This document shows, one piece after another, positions 14,061-24,400 of a stretch of DNA of 50,528 bases. Under the pieces are notes generated by a model. It searched no databases, was not told where the DNA came from, and saw nothing but the letters and a program-made list of their open reading frames with translations. Source of the DNA: Clostridia bacterium (lineage in GTDB: Bacteria; Bacillota; Clostridia; Oscillospirales; CAG-272); the NCBI GenBank assembly GCA_017467105.1, contig JAFTSU010000012.1, positions 1 to 50,528 of the forward strand, written 5' to 3'. The translations under genes were made by a program, and so were the position numbers. Position 1 is the first letter of the stretch, and the number at the start of each line of letters is the position of its first letter.

Positions 14061-14846
14061 TTATATTAATCTTGTCACTTTGACGAGTGGATAAGAGTAA
14101 TTGCGATCTTTTTTCTCTGCTCTACGGATAGATCTTTTGCCTTTCTCCCTCACCTCGCGCTCTATAAGCGAGAGAGGTATCAGCATCTGCGACGGAAGAT
14201 AAAATGCCCACGCAATATCAAAATCAAGCTCCGAAATGAATTTAACCACGGCGCTGTCGGATGAGCTTACGTAATCCGAGAGAAGCACGTTAAGGCCGAT
14301 AAACGTATCGCATATTACGAAGAGAAGCATTGCGATGGGAAATATCAGGCTTTTCTTGATCTGCCGAAAGGCAAGCACAAGATTAATTATGATATTGGCG
14401 TAATAAAACATAGATACAAGGCTCAAGTCGTCAGCGCCGTCCCCGAGCACTAAAAGTGCCAGGAATATAGCGACAAAGGATAAGGTGAGTCTTAGAAAAA
14501 CTTGACACGCCCCTGCCTTAAGGCTCTTTTGATGGGTAGTCAGCATCAGTCCGTAGGCAATCTGCACGACGGAAAAGCATATCATTCCCTCAAGCTGCAG
14601 CAGCGGCTCCTCCATAACGAGAAACCAATCCGCGAAAGCAGTAAAGATAAGTCCCAGCTGTACGAGAAAATAGTCCTTGTTGTATCTGAATAGGAAAATG
14701 CAAAAAACGCAAGACAGCACAACCGACGAGAATTTGTATATATTTGCGAGATCGCCGCTGTTGATCTGCAACATATATCCTAAAGCAATTTCCGCCGGCA
14801 CAAACAGCGCGGCGGAAATTGAAATCATAAGCGATCTTTTATTCAT
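14061..14846 (-). CDS. YhhN-like integral membrane protein
   Basis: A 261-aa protein with about eight hydrophobic segments, starting with SLMISISAALFVPAEIALGY, and a basic C-terminus. LGLIFTAFADWFLVM and the FSVVQIAYGLML segment recall the YhhN/lysoplasmalogenase family (G-L-x-F-x-A-x-x-D), but similarity is limited. ATG14846 overlaps the stop of the upstream YwaF-like gene by 8 bp (ATGAATAA), so it is translationally coupled to it. Extending to an earlier ATG would only read through that gene in another frame. Confidence 0.55.
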   Translation of the reverse strand: MNKRSLMISISAALFVPAEIALGYMLQINSGDLANIYKFSSVVLSCVFCIFLFRYNKDYFLVQLGLIFTAFADWFLVMEEPLLQLEGMICFSVVQIAYGLMLTTHQKSLKAGACQVFLRLTLSFVAIFLALLVLGDGADDLSLVSMFYYANIIINLVLAFRQIKKSLIFPIAMLLFVICDTFIGLNVLLSDYVSSSDSAVVKFISELDFDIAWAFYLPSQMLIPLSLIEREVREKGKRSIRRAEKKDRNYSYPLVKVTRLI

Positions 14847-15717
14847 CTGCAAGAGCTCTCGCTTTTCCGGAAAGGGGTCTTTCCTGATTGACCTTAAGTC
14901 TGTGAGGTGCAATACCGGTCGACTTAAGGATGAAGGCTCTCAGTACGTAGTACATCAGCGCTGCAACAAGGCTGAAGCCGATAATGTATATAGCCAGGAA
15001 TACAGGATAGGGAACCAGATCCCAAAATAAGTTCAGCACGGGAAGGGTACAGTCGAAGTGAGGACTGATAAAGAACATATTGAAGGTGTCATCCATACCT
15101 AGATTTTGGAATATCTCGTAAACACCGAGGTTCAATACCATCGCGATAAGCACGAGGGCGGAGAACACGAAAATTCCGCGGAAGAAGTAGGCGTGAGTCA
15201 GCTTTCTTCTCTGGTGAACCAACACGAATACGCCAAGCATCAGCTGCATACCGTGATGTATCATAGTCTGGATATTTATACCTATGGTGCTGATAAATAC
15301 GTCGTTGGGGTATAGCATTACTACAAGTCCTGCAAAGAAAGAAAATGAGCCCGTGAACGAGATGAAGGCGTCTCTTGCTTTACCGTCCTTCAAGAAGGCT
15401 ATAAAGGGAAGGGTATACGCAGGGGAAGAGCAGAATTGGAATGGGAACATATACCAGGCGTAGTCCCAGACCGCAGCTCCGTCTACGTTTTCAAATGAAA
15501 AGGCAAGCACAACGTAAAGCTCACCTATAACGTTAATGATCCAACTCCATAAAATAAAGCGGCGGAAGGTCTTGTCCGTCCAATTTCTTCCGACAGCACA
15601 GAGAAGCACCGTCAGAAAAATTATGATAGACAGCATCATAATGTGAAACCAACCGTAGTTTCCGGGAGTCTCCATTGAGGCGGTAAGCTTATCAGCCAGC
15701 CTTTCAAACCAATTCAT
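14839..15717 (-). CDS. YwaF/TMEM164-family membrane protein
   Basis: A 292-aa protein with seven or so membrane helices. The family signature PFQFCSSPAYTLPFIAFL (usually PFHLCS) and a later IHHGMQL His pair are present, as in YwaF (TIGR02206)/TMEM164. These proteins are unassigned in bacteria; mammalian TMEM164 is an acyltransferase, which makes the conserved Cys and His of interest. The first helix begins at about residue 20. The gene starts the three-gene unit that ends with rhaM, behind a promoter at 15760-15787. Confidence 0.8.
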   Translation of the reverse strand: MNWFERLADKLTASMETPGNYGWFHIMMLSIIIFLTVLLCAVGRNWTDKTFRRFILWSWIINVIGELYVVLAFSFENVDGAAVWDYAWYMFPFQFCSSPAYTLPFIAFLKDGKARDAFISFTGSFSFFAGLVVMLYPNDVFISTIGINIQTMIHHGMQLMLGVFVLVHQRRKLTHAYFFRGIFVFSALVLIAMVLNLGVYEIFQNLGMDDTFNMFFISPHFDCTLPVLNLFWDLVPYPVFLAIYIIGFSLVAALMYYVLRAFILKSTGIAPHRLKVNQERPLSGKARALADE

Positions 15718-15759
15718 AAAATCCTCACAAATAAAAATTTGTCATAAATCGACAATTTT

Positions 15760-15787
15760 ATTATACAGTAATTTAAAATAAACGCAA
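15760..15787 (-). promoter_or_regulatory. Probable promoter for the YwaF-like unit
   Basis: On the minus strand: TTGCGT (15787-15782), 16-bp spacer and TATAAT (15765-15760), 43 bp before ATG15717. Confidence 0.6.
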
Positions 15788-15821
15788 GCGTTTCTTGCTC
15801 GATTTAATAAAATATAATAAA

Positions 15822-15856
15822 TAAAATAAATACGCCTGGGACTGAGCGCAGGCGTA
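15822..15856 (-). terminator. Terminator of the proBAC operon
   Basis: The arms 15831-15837 and 15850-15856 pair perfectly (7 bp). On the minus strand the stem is followed by a T-rich run (15830-15822). It lies about 58 bp after the proC stop. Confidence 0.75.
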
Positions 15857-15914
15857 AAGAAAAACAAATTAAAACTGTGTGAGTCAAAAAATCGACACGG
15901 ATAAGGGCTAAATG

Positions 15915-16703
15915 CTATTTTCCGAGCTTTTTGGTCTTTTCGTAAGCGGCTATAACGGCGCCCTGAACGGTAGAACGGAGCGCACCGTCCTCAAGGGCGC
16001 GTACACCCTCAATGGTGCTTCCTCCGGGGCTGCACACCTCGTCCTTCAGCTGTCCGGGATGCTTTCCCGTGCGCAACATCATTAGAGCCGCCCCTTTGAT
16101 AGTTTCCGCAGCATAGCGCATAGCCTTATCCCGCGGTAAGCCGCAGCTGACTCCGCCATCAGCCAGAGCCTCTGCAAACATATACACGAACGCTGGTCCG
16201 CATCCCGAAAGGGCGCTGGCGGCATCAATAAGTTCCTCGGTTATCTTATCGAGCGATCCGGCCTTATCCATCAGACTGACAAAGCAGTTAAGCTCGGATT
16301 CGGAGCAACCGCTCTCGCACCAGGTGATCATTCCGTACCCCACGCTTACGGGAGTGTTAGGCATTATACGTATAACCTTGCGGTCGTTGCCTATTACAGC
16401 CTTTACGGAATCTATGGCAACACCGGCAGCCATAGTGACGACAACAGCATCGTTTTTCTTAAGATCATCTGAAATATCGGATAAAACCTCTCTTACGGTA
16501 TTTGGCTTTACACCTAAGAATACGAATTTGCACTCTCTCGTGATATCTCTGTTTGAGCTGACGCTCGCGCCAATCTCTTCTGCGAGAAGCCTTGCTTTTT
16601 CCGTCGAATAATCGGAGAGATAAATTTCACAAAGTCCCGTTCGGCTGAGAGCGCGTGCAATGGCTCCGCCCATATTTCCGCAGCCTATAAATCCTACCTT
16701 CAT
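15915..16703 (-). CDS. proC: Pyrroline-5-carboxylate reductase
   Basis: A 262-aa enzyme that reduces 1-pyrroline-5-carboxylate to proline with NAD(P)H, the last step of proline synthesis. It begins with the Rossmann motif VGFIGCGNMGGAIA, has VFLGVKPNTV and RIMPNTPVSVG in the middle, and carries the family signature at about residues 215-240 (ending SPGGSTIEGVRAL). The length is typical. AAGGAG precedes ATG16703. It is the third gene of proB-proA-proC on the minus strand, 91 bp after proA. Confidence 0.97.
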   Translation of the reverse strand: MKVGFIGCGNMGGAIARALSRTGLCEIYLSDYSTEKARLLAEEIGASVSSNRDITRECKFVFLGVKPNTVREVLSDISDDLKKNDAVVVTMAAGVAIDSVKAVIGNDRKVIRIMPNTPVSVGYGMITWCESGCSESELNCFVSLMDKAGSLDKITEELIDAASALSGCGPAFVYMFAEALADGGVSCGLPRDKAMRYAAETIKGAALMMLRTGKHPGQLKDEVCSPGGSTIEGVRALEDGALRSTVQGAVIAAYEKTKKLGK

Positions 16704-16794
16704 TTTTTCTCCTTCTTCACGAAAACGGAGCTTAGTCCACCCCCGTGTTGCGTTTTTTGTTGTTTTTGAGCCTTGATAGGCGTATTTATCGCAT

Positions 16795-18057
16795 TCAGCG
16801 TATCTGACCGTTACCCCTGATGATATACTTGTACGTAGTCAATTCTCTTATTCCAAGGGGCCCCCTCGCGTGTAGCTTCTGGGTAGATATACCCATTTCG
16901 CATCCAAGTCCGAATTCTCCACCGTCGGTAAATCTTGTGGAGGCGTTAACGTATACTGCCGCCGAGTCAACGTGGCACGTGAAGTAATCGGCAGCACCCG
17001 CATTTTCCGTTACGATGGCCTCGCTGTGATTTGTTGAGTGGCGGCTGATATGCTCTACAGCATCCTCTATTCCGTCAACCACCGAAACGGCAAGCACATA
17101 GTCAAGAAACTCCGTATCGAAATCTGCCTCAGTCGCTTCGGTTCCCTCTATAAAATCCTGTGCCCGAGAGTCAAGCCGTAGCTCCACAGGCACCTCACCG
17201 CTTATCTTGCGTTCGTCTGCAAGTGCCCTCTTCAGCATAGGAAGAACGTCTCCCGCGACGTCTTTATGCACCAGGCAAACCTCTGCCGCGTTACATACGG
17301 AGGGCCTTGAGGTCTTGGCGTTTTTTACTATCTGAACCGCCTTGTCTAAATCAGCGTCCTTATCGATATAAATATGGCAAATACCCGTTCCGGTTTCCAA
17401 GCAGGGAACCGTCGCGTTCTCAACGCAGGCGCGAATAAGTCCTGCACCGCCTCTGGGAATAAGCATATCAACAAGTCCGTTTGCGCGCATAAGCTCGTTT
17501 GCGCCTGCTCGCGTCGTATCGTTTATCAGATTGACTGAGTCCACAGGCAGCCCCGCCTTCGTCAAGCCTCTCTTCAGCGCGTCGACGATCGCTTTAGCGG
17601 AGCGGTACGCTTCCTTCCCGCTCTTAAGAATACATACGTTTCCACTCTTCAGAGCGAGCGCCGCGGCGTCTGAGGTTACGTTAGGGCGGCTCTCGTAGAT
17701 TATCCCGATCACGCCGATTGGTACGCTGACTCTCTCTATCTGTAATCCGTTCGGTCTCTCCGTTCTTTCAAGGACGCGTCCGAGCGGAGAGGGGAGCTTA
17801 GCGATCTGCCGTATTCCATCCGCCATAGCCTCTATTCTTGAAGCGCTCAGCGACAGACGGTCTATCATTACCTCGGAGATCTGACCTCTCGCCGCCTCTA
17901 CGTCGCACAAGTTTTGCGCGAGTATCTCATCCGTGCCCTCGATCAGCTCATCCGCCATAGCCAGAAGTGCCGCGTTTATTTTTTCATCGCTGATACCGCC
18001 AAATTCACGTGATACAGCCTTAGCTCTTTCACATATCAGTATAGTTTCACTTTTCAT
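16795..18057 (-). CDS. proA: Glutamate-5-semialdehyde dehydrogenase
   Basis: A 420-aa aldehyde dehydrogenase-fold enzyme. It reduces glutamyl-5-phosphate with NADPH to the semialdehyde that cyclises to pyrroline-5-carboxylate. Seen: [34 protein letters not shown], the catalytic Cys in [14 protein letters not shown], and the C-terminal [20 protein letters not shown] with ARGPLG. ATG18057 is chosen because an AGGCGG lies 8 bases upstream and the length then fits the family; ATG18075 has no ribosome-binding site. The start overlaps the proB stop by 11 bp, so the two are coupled. Confidence 0.97.
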   Translation of the reverse strand: MKSETILICERAKAVSREFGGISDEKINAALLAMADELIEGTDEILAQNLCDVEAARGQISEVMIDRLSLSASRIEAMADGIRQIAKLPSPLGRVLERTERPNGLQIERVSVPIGVIGIIYESRPNVTSDAAALALKSGNVCILKSGKEAYRSAKAIVDALKRGLTKAGLPVDSVNLINDTTRAGANELMRANGLVDMLIPRGGAGLIRACVENATVPCLETGTGICHIYIDKDADLDKAVQIVKNAKTSRPSVCNAAEVCLVHKDVAGDVLPMLKRALADERKISGEVPVELRLDSRAQDFIEGTEATEADFDTEFLDYVLAVSVVDGIEDAVEHISRHSTNHSEAIVTENAGAADYFTCHVDSAAVYVNASTRFTDGGEFGLGCEMGISTQKLHARGPLGIRELTTYKYIIRGNGQIR

Positions 18058-18826
18058 TTCTTTTTCCGCCTGCATAGAAGGTCGTTCCTGCTCCTTTGCC
18101 GTCCATTACCTCGTACAGCCTCTCGGGATACGCGCCGTTTATAATAACCATATCGCATCCGCTCTCGGTTGCTATCCTTGCCGCTTTCAGCTTGGTTATC
18201 ATACCGCCCGTGCCTCGCTTCGTTCCCGCGTCTCCGCCAAATGACTCGACCATCTTAAGATCAAACACCTCAGAGATGAGCGTAGCCTTTGGATCGTTTC
18301 TCGGGTCAGCTGTATAAAGGCCGTCAATATCCGAGAGCAATATGAGCATATCCGCTCCAACGCTAACGGCAACTCTGGCTGCAAGGGTATCGTTGTCGCC
18401 AAATTCTATTTCCTCGGTAGCAACGGTATCGTTTTCGTTGATTATCGGAAGCACCCCGTAGTCAAGAAGCCACTTCATAGTGTTCACAAATTTCGGAAGC
18501 CTGTCGTCGCATGAGAGATCGGGCGCCGTCAGGAGTATCTGCGCCACGGTGTGATTGTATTCCGCGAACAGCTTATCGTACGTATACATCAGCTCGCACT
18601 GTCCGACTGCGGCGCATGCCTGCTTGCCGGCGATATCGTGGGGCTTGTCTGACAGATGAAGCTTTCCCACACCCATACCTATAGCGCCGGAAGAAACAAG
18701 TATGACCTCGTGTCCGCTATTCTTAATATCGCTGACAATTTTACACAGCGATTCTATTCTGCGTATATTTACGCATCCGTTGTCATACGTCAGGGTTGAC
18801 GTACCTATTTTTATTACGATCTTCAT
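18047..18826 (-). CDS. proB: Glutamate 5-kinase (short form)
   Basis: A 259-aa amino-acid-kinase-fold enzyme phosphorylating glutamate, the first and normally proline-inhibited step of the pathway. It starts [10 protein letters not shown], has [40 protein letters not shown] and [11 protein letters not shown]. It ends without a C-terminal PUA domain, as in many Firmicutes. ATG18826 (not the in-frame ATG18868) has GGAG upstream and fits the conserved N-terminus. A strong promoter lies at 18890-18918. It heads proBAC. Confidence 0.96.
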   Translation of the reverse strand: MKIVIKIGTSTLTYDNGCVNIRRIESLCKIVSDIKNSGHEVILVSSGAIGMGVGKLHLSDKPHDIAGKQACAAVGQCELMYTYDKLFAEYNHTVAQILLTAPDLSCDDRLPKFVNTMKWLLDYGVLPIINENDTVATEEIEFGDNDTLAARVAVSVGADMLILLSDIDGLYTADPRNDPKATLISEVFDLKMVESFGGDAGTKRGTGGMITKLKAARIATESGCDMVIINGAYPERLYEVMDGKGAGTTFYAGGKRNEK

Positions 18827-18889
18827 ATTATCTCCGATCAGGCCGTCTTCTCTTAGTTCCGGAAGCACGGCGTATAATTAATCCCCTTT

Positions 18890-18918
18890 ATTATAGCATA
18901 ACAAAACGGAAGTTTCAA
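18890..18918 (-). promoter_or_regulatory. Promoter of proBAC
   Basis: On the minus strand: TTGAAA (18918-18913), 17-bp spacer and TATAAT (18895-18890). It is about 64 bp before ATG18826; no operator or T-box was recognised in the leader. Confidence 0.88.
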
Positions 18919-19030
18919 CATACAAAAACAAAATCTTTAAAACAAAATGAAGAGAAAGCCGCGGAATGAAATAAGTGACGAAAGAGTAAGCTGAAAATCA
19001 AAACCAAGAGTTTAAAAACAGCCGGAAATA

Positions 19031-19059
19031 TTGACAAAAAATAATCCATCTGCTATAAT
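19031..19059 (+). promoter_or_regulatory. Perfect-consensus promoter for the TIM-barrel isomerase-like gene
   Basis: TTGACA (19031-19036), 17-bp spacer and TATAAT (19054-19059). Confidence 0.92.
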
Positions 19060-19116
19060 ACACTCGTGCAGGGGCAATTGCCCACGTTAATCACTTATAA
19101 AGGATGGAAATATATA

Positions 19117-19986
19117 ATGCTTCACTCTACTACAACCCACGTAATTCAGTCAAAGCTGTCACTTGAGGATACTATACGCGGTCTTGCTAAGGCAGGCTTT
19201 CCCGCAATAGATCTCAATATGTGTGGGGAATACGATTACGTTCTCGCGGATGATTATAAGGAAACGGCAGCAAAGCTTCGCGCCCTTGCCGACGAGCTTG
19301 GAGTTATCTTCAACCAGACTCACGCCCCATTTGCGAAATATGAGAAGTACGTAAACGAGATGGTTCCCAATATGCCGAGATTTGTGGAATTCTCAGGTCT
19401 TATCGGCGCCAAGACTATTGTAATTCATCCGATCCAGCGCTCGACTCACCACTATAGGTATAGTGAGGAGCTTTTCCACGAGAATATGGCTTTCTATTCA
19501 TCCCTCGCTCCCACAGCCAAGAAATTTGGTATTAAGATAGGTATCGAAAATATGTGGCAGTGCCGTCCGGTATCAAATATAATTGACGATTCTGCTTGCG
19601 CGGATCCTGTGGAATTCAACAGATATTACGATACTCTGAATGATCCGGAGGCATTTACCGTCTGCCTTGATATAGGTCACGTTCCTCTCTGCGGCAGAGA
19701 TCCGGTTGACGTTATTCACGCCCTTGGCTCGCGCATCGGTGCGCTTCACGTTCACGACGTTGATTTCGTTGATGATACACACACGCTTCCCGGACTTGGC
19801 AATATCGAATGGGATGGAGTATGCCGCGCTCTTGCGGACGTTGGATACAGCGGTGATTTCACACTTGAATCCACCAGATTTCCGCAGCATTACGAGGCTG
19901 ATTTTATGCCCTCGGTCCTGAAATTTATGAATGACGTTGCTGCGTATTACGCGGCAAAGGTAGAGGCTTACAAGGCAGCCAAGTGA
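19117..19986 (+). CDS. Sugar phosphate isomerase/epimerase (xylose isomerase-like TIM barrel)
   Basis: A 289-aa protein of the AP-endonuclease-2/xylose isomerase-like barrel superfamily (IolE/IolI type). Putative metal-binding residues appear in order along the barrel: NQTHAPF, VIHPIQ, GIENMWQ (Glu), CLDIGHVPLCG (Asp, His), LHVHDVDFVDD and FTLESTRF (final Glu). The sugar substrate is unknown. ATG19117 is chosen because AAAGGA lies upstream; the open frame to the left lacks a site and includes leader sequence. It is monocistronic, between a perfect promoter and a strong terminator. Confidence 0.9.
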   Translation: MLHSTTTHVIQSKLSLEDTIRGLAKAGFPAIDLNMCGEYDYVLADDYKETAAKLRALADELGVIFNQTHAPFAKYEKYVNEMVPNMPRFVEFSGLIGAKTIVIHPIQRSTHHYRYSEELFHENMAFYSSLAPTAKKFGIKIGIENMWQCRPVSNIIDDSACADPVEFNRYYDTLNDPEAFTVCLDIGHVPLCGRDPVDVIHALGSRIGALHVHDVDFVDDTHTLPGLGNIEWDGVCRALADVGYSGDFTLESTRFPQHYEADFMPSVLKFMNDVAAYYAAKVEAYKAAK

Positions 19987-20019
19987 TCTGTCACCGTTAG
20001 GCTTACATTATAAAAGCTC

Positions 20020-20057
20020 AGAAGGAGAGAGCGCTTCGTCGCTCTCTCCTTCTTTTA
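20020..20057 (+). terminator. Terminator of the TIM-barrel gene
   Basis: A perfect 14-bp stem (20020-20033 with 20040-20053), 6-nt loop and TTTT. Confidence 0.95.
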
Positions 20058-20128
20058 AGCCGTTGGCTGTATTAAACTCAGTTCATTAGCTGTAAGATCG
20101 GCGCAGCTGACGGGAGATCCCCGTATGA

Positions 20129-20686
20129 CTATACCGTTTTCTCCGCATCGTTTGTCGACAGACAGATTTCCCGATATTTCTCTTTCAGATATTTTTTTGA
20201 TAAAACGTAGTCTTCTCCGTGTCTTGAGACGTCGCAGAATATCACGTCAAGAAGCTCCATGGTTTTCGGGTTTCCCAAAACCTTGCATCCGTATCTTCTC
20301 CAATGCTCGAGAGGCAGCTCCTTGTTGTAATTCTTGCCGGCGTATGTCTTTGTTGCGGCAAGCTTGTCGCATACGCACTCAACCAGATATTTGTAGGGCA
20401 TAAGGGGCTGTACCGCGCATTCTCCGTCTGTCCAATATTCAATATGATGCTTGTTTCTTCCCTTGTGGTGAAGCCAGGCCAGACTCATACCCGTCGCCCG
20501 CCTTGCCGCGCCTATGGGCGAGCGATTTCCCTGATAGTATTTCACGCTTTCGAAAAATTCCTCCGGCGAGAATTTTGATAGATCATGCACTATTCCGCGC
20601 CAGATAAGACCGCACCTCACGCAGTTTTTGAACACCGCCCATTTGTGCCTTGTGACCAGTGATATATGAGAAAAAAATTTGCTCAT
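20129..20686 (-). CDS. DUF5662 family protein
   Basis: A 185-aa soluble protein. The conserved HD-like sequence IVHDLSKFSPEEF near residue 35 and WLHHKGRNKHHIEYW near residue 72 are hallmarks of DUF5662, found widely in Firmicutes and their phages. They suggest a metal-bound, HD-type phosphohydrolase-like active site, which is an inference. Residues 95-140 contain MPYKYLVECVCDKLAATKTY. The start follows a GGC-rich stretch and has no strong ribosome-binding site. A promoter lies at 20714-20743. The gene is alone on the minus strand. Confidence 0.88.
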   Translation of the reverse strand: MSKFFSHISLVTRHKWAVFKNCVRCGLIWRGIVHDLSKFSPEEFFESVKYYQGNRSPIGAARRATGMSLAWLHHKGRNKHHIEYWTDGECAVQPLMPYKYLVECVCDKLAATKTYAGKNYNKELPLEHWRRYGCKVLGNPKTMELLDVIFCDVSRHGEDYVLSKKYLKEKYREICLSTNDAEKTV

Positions 20687-20713
20687 AGCCGCCCCCTCGC
20701 TTTTTCTCTGAAT

Positions 20714-20743
20714 ATTATACTACCGAAGGGGTGCCTTTGTCAA
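20714..20743 (-). promoter_or_regulatory. Promoter of the DUF5662 gene
   Basis: On the minus strand: TTGACA (20743-20738), 18-bp spacer and TATAAT (20719-20714), 28 bp before the start codon. Confidence 0.85.
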
Positions 20744-20811
20744 CCGCGTGAAAAAATAAAATGTTGTAAAAGCTTTAAAATTAAATGTTATTAAAAAAAC
20801 GTTTTTTTGGG

Positions 20812-20839
20812 TTGACAAATTTCAAAAATATGATAAAAT
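20812..20839 (+). promoter_or_regulatory. Promoter of the small lipoprotein gene
   Basis: TTGACA (20812-20817), 16-bp spacer and TAAAAT (20834-20839), then a short CTCTCC/GGAGAG hairpin in the leader. Confidence 0.8.
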
Positions 20840-20902
20840 GTATATACCGAAAAACACTCTCCTTTGGAGAGAGCGGAAATTTTATTCTAAGGAGAAACTG
20901 AA

Positions 20903-21253
20903 ATGAAAAAGACTTTATCCATGATCCTTCTTGTTTGTGTGCTCGCGCTTTCCGTGCTGACTCTCGCATCCTGCGGACTTTCAGGCGAATACGTTGACGA
21001 GGCTACGAGTTCAACGACGCTTAAGTTTTCAGGCAAGAACGTGACTATAACCACACAGGTCGGAGCTGCTACCCTTACTTATAACGCTCAGTATGAGATC
21101 ACCGAGGAGGATGATCAGAAGTACATCACCTTCAGCTACGAGGAGGGTGAGGAAGTCAACCACCTCTTTAATGGTAAGAAGTCCTTCTCTGAAGGAAAGG
21201 TGGACGGCAAGGCGTTTATCGAGATAGGTATATCAAAGTTTATCAAAAAATAA
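20903..21253 (+). CDS. Small lipoprotein of unknown function
   Basis: A 116-aa protein. A lipoprotein signal peptide (MKKTLSMILLVCVLALSVL, then lipobox LASC with Cys25 or so) would tether it to the outer face of the membrane. The remaining 90 residues alternate polar and hydrophobic positions, as in a small beta-barrel or sandwich, with GEYVDE, LKFSGKNVTI and YEITEEDDQKYITFSY. This layout is frequent in Clostridial DUF-type lipoproteins, but I cannot name it. AAGGAG precedes the start. It has its own promoter and a perfect terminator. Confidence 0.8.
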   Translation: MKKTLSMILLVCVLALSVLTLASCGLSGEYVDEATSSTTLKFSGKNVTITTQVGAATLTYNAQYEITEEDDQKYITFSYEEGEEVNHLFNGKKSFSEGKVDGKAFIEIGISKFIKK

Positions 21254-21275
21254 TCTCGTATCCTGACGGATCATT

Positions 21276-21304
21276 AGGGGAGCCGATATCGGCTCCCCTT
21301 TTTT
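21276..21304 (+). terminator. Terminator of the lipoprotein gene
   Basis: A perfect 11-bp stem (21276-21286 with 21289-21299) followed by a T-run. Confidence 0.95.
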
Positions 21305-21334
21305 GTAAATTTTTGGAATGTAGGTCCTTGACAC

Positions 21335-21363
21335 TTGATTTTTTAAGGCGGCTGTTGTATAAT
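21335..21363 (+). promoter_or_regulatory. Promoter of the first large surface protein
   Basis: TTGATT (21335-21340), 17-bp spacer and TATAAT (21358-21363). The -10 overlaps the earliest possible TTG start, which rules that start out. Confidence 0.8.
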
Positions 21364-21413
21364 TGAATATAAAACGCGCCTTGTGCGCGACCTTTTACGT
21401 AAGGCGGTATGAA

Positions 21414-24400
21414 ATGATAAAGAAAAAGACGGTCTCACGCATTATTGCGCTGCTATTGACGCTGGGTACTCTTGTCTCGGTATTCTCGATTCTCGCAAAC
21501 GGTGCGGAGAGTGATAAGCTTGATTATTCACGTCCGGGCTCTCAGTATACCAAAACAATGAAGGCGCCGGATATAATAGAGCATATTCTGAATACGGAAA
21601 TATCCGAGGAGGAGCGGGCGTATCTGCTTTCCTATTCGGATACGGAGATATATTACGACGACGGTATTCCGACCTCCTCGGTCCTTACCGATTATAAGGA
21701 CGGTAAGTTGTCCGTTTCCGCATACGAGTACACGTATTACACAGAGGACGGATCTGCTGTGGTCTGGGTTCCCAAGGCGGCAGAGCTGGACGGCGCGAGG
21801 CGCGAGCTTACCAAATCCTCAAGGAATTCTTATGACGCATCCTTTGATTCGGTGTCTGACGCGGACGATAGCGCTGTTATAGTTATCACCTATCAGCTCA
21901 GAATAGAGATATCCGCAGGTCTTGCCAACAGCCTCGTTAACAAGGCGTATCATGACGGCACCGCGCTTTCTGATGAGGCGGAGCAGAGAAGAGTAGAGTA
22001 TGAGCAGGCGTACGCGGAATATCTTCTGTTGAAGGCGGCGCACGAGAGCTACGTTCTGGCTCTCGATAAGCACGAGGATGATAAGGCACTGTTTCTCAGC
22101 TATCTGAGCACCAAGCGCAGCTATGACGAGGCTCTTAAAAAGCATAACGATTATCTGGTCGCCAAGGTGGCGTTTGACAGCGCGCTCAAGGCGCACAATA
22201 AATACCTTGAGGATATGAAGGTATTTAACGAGGAGTACGCGCTATTCACAGCCTATTTAAGTGAGCTTCGCGAATACGAGCAGGCAGTAGAGCTTCAGGC
22301 GCCCGACGTTGCGAATAAGGCACTCTGCGACAATCAGCTCAATATCATTGATACGACGAAAACTCCGATGACCGCCCTTAACCGAACGGTCTACAGTGCA
22401 GTAGTAAACAGCACTCTCGTTGATTACGTTATCTCTCAGCGCGATCTCTACTCATCCAGCCTTGTCGGTATGTCCGAGGAGGTCGTTGACTTAGCGGAGA
22501 GCAGCACGGCATTGCTTCGCTCCCTTCTTCCGGATTTCTTTACTTTGCAGACGGATGCGGCAAGATACAATTATTATTCAGCCAATTACGACAAATTCTG
22601 CCAAGGATTTTTAGGCCTTTTCCAATCTTTGTACTATATGGCGCAGAACAAGATGATTATCGCCGGTATAGTGGAGATGAAGGGAATGGAGATGCTTGAT
22701 AAGTTTGAGATACTTGTGGCGCAACTCTACCTTGTGTGCGACGCGCTCGTGGACGGTAACGTAAAGAGCGTGCCGGCAAAGTACGTAAGCAGCGCCGACA
22801 AAAAGTACAAGCAGATCAATGTTACCTACGATAATTTCAAGATCAGAAGATCCTATTCGCAGATTATGGGCTCTACCGTTTATCTTTCAGATACGGACAA
22901 GGCAAAGCCTATAGACGGCGGTTATCCAACTATAGTTGAGCTGGTTCCTCCCACACCTGTTATAGAGCCTACTATGCCCGAGTACGTGAAGAAGCCCACC
23001 GAGCCTACCTTCTACGCTCATCCCGGCGATCCTCCTGCTGTTGTTGAGGATCCGGGCGATCCTCCTGAATTTGTCCCCGAGCCTACCGCTCCCGAGAAGG
23101 TAGAGCTTGAAAGCGTTATATCCAACCTTATTGATGCTCTGGGAACGAAGGTCACGGACAGGGGAGAGTTGTTTGACTCGCCCGTTACGGTGACAGCCGA
23201 AACCACGGTGTCTAAGAAATTTCTCAACGTTTCAACGGCTACAGTTAAGTTTTACGCGACGGGTGCCTCTGACCCGGACTACACTGTAGAGGTCGATACC
23301 GGAACCTTTGCGGATTACATAGGTCCCGTGCCTCACAAGCCGGAGGACGCCTCGGCGGTATACCGGTTCTCAGGCTGGCAAACGGAGAGCGGGGAGCTCG
23401 TTGATCTTTCCTCCGTTGATGGAGATCTGATACTGTATCCGTTCTTTACTCCAATTACAAAATACTACAATATTACGTGGCAGATTGATGATTTCACCTT
23501 GTCGGAGGGATTACCGTACGGCGCGACTCCTCATTATGCGGGAGTTCCGAAAAAACAGTCTGACGGAGTATACAGCTACACCTTTGCAGGCTGGTCGCCC
23601 GAAATACAGACGGTCACCACTGACGCCACCTACGTGGCTGTCTTCGACAGACGTGAGCTGATCGGCAGCGTTCCGGGCGTAGTTATATCTCCTACCGACG
23701 AGGGCGGATACGTTTTCGACGCAACAGGCTCCTTCGTTTCCGACTTTGATCTTACAGACGTTCTTGCGATCAGGGAGGAGGGAACTGACTTAACCGTAAA
23801 AACCAGATTTGGAGAGGCGTACGCTTGCGGTGAGAGTCTTGACGCTATGATTGATATGGGCATCACTTCTTTAAGCATCACCTCCACTTCATACGGAAAT
23901 TTGGTAAGCAGATATACCGTAAGTACGTATGATTATAATGGAAGTTTAGTTCTCTGCCCAGATATATCCATTGAATTCTCTGCTTTTGCCGGTGGATTTG
24001 ATTCATCAAGAGTAAGTCTTCGCGGAACTCTGCAGGACGGAAGCTACATTTATCCCGTCTATTCATCAGTTAACGGCGTTATCAGGTTTGCGGCAACCCC
24101 GTGCGTAGAATACGCCATAGGCAACGAGTACATTGTCAATCCGGTCTCCAACGAATTCGTCAGTCTTTCTACTGTTGCGGGCGGATACTTTGTGGGTGAG
24201 TCGGTTACCGTAGACGTGACTCTGTCTCCGGGTAAGAGCCTTACCAAGCTTTATTACCGCGACTCCCAGGGTAATACTACTGCTATACGTGGCAAGACAT
24301 TTAATATGCCCAAGGGCGATATAACGGTCATAGCCGTTACGGATACGTCCTTCCACACTGTCAGATTTATAAGCGATGGCAAGGTCGTTACCTCCTACCG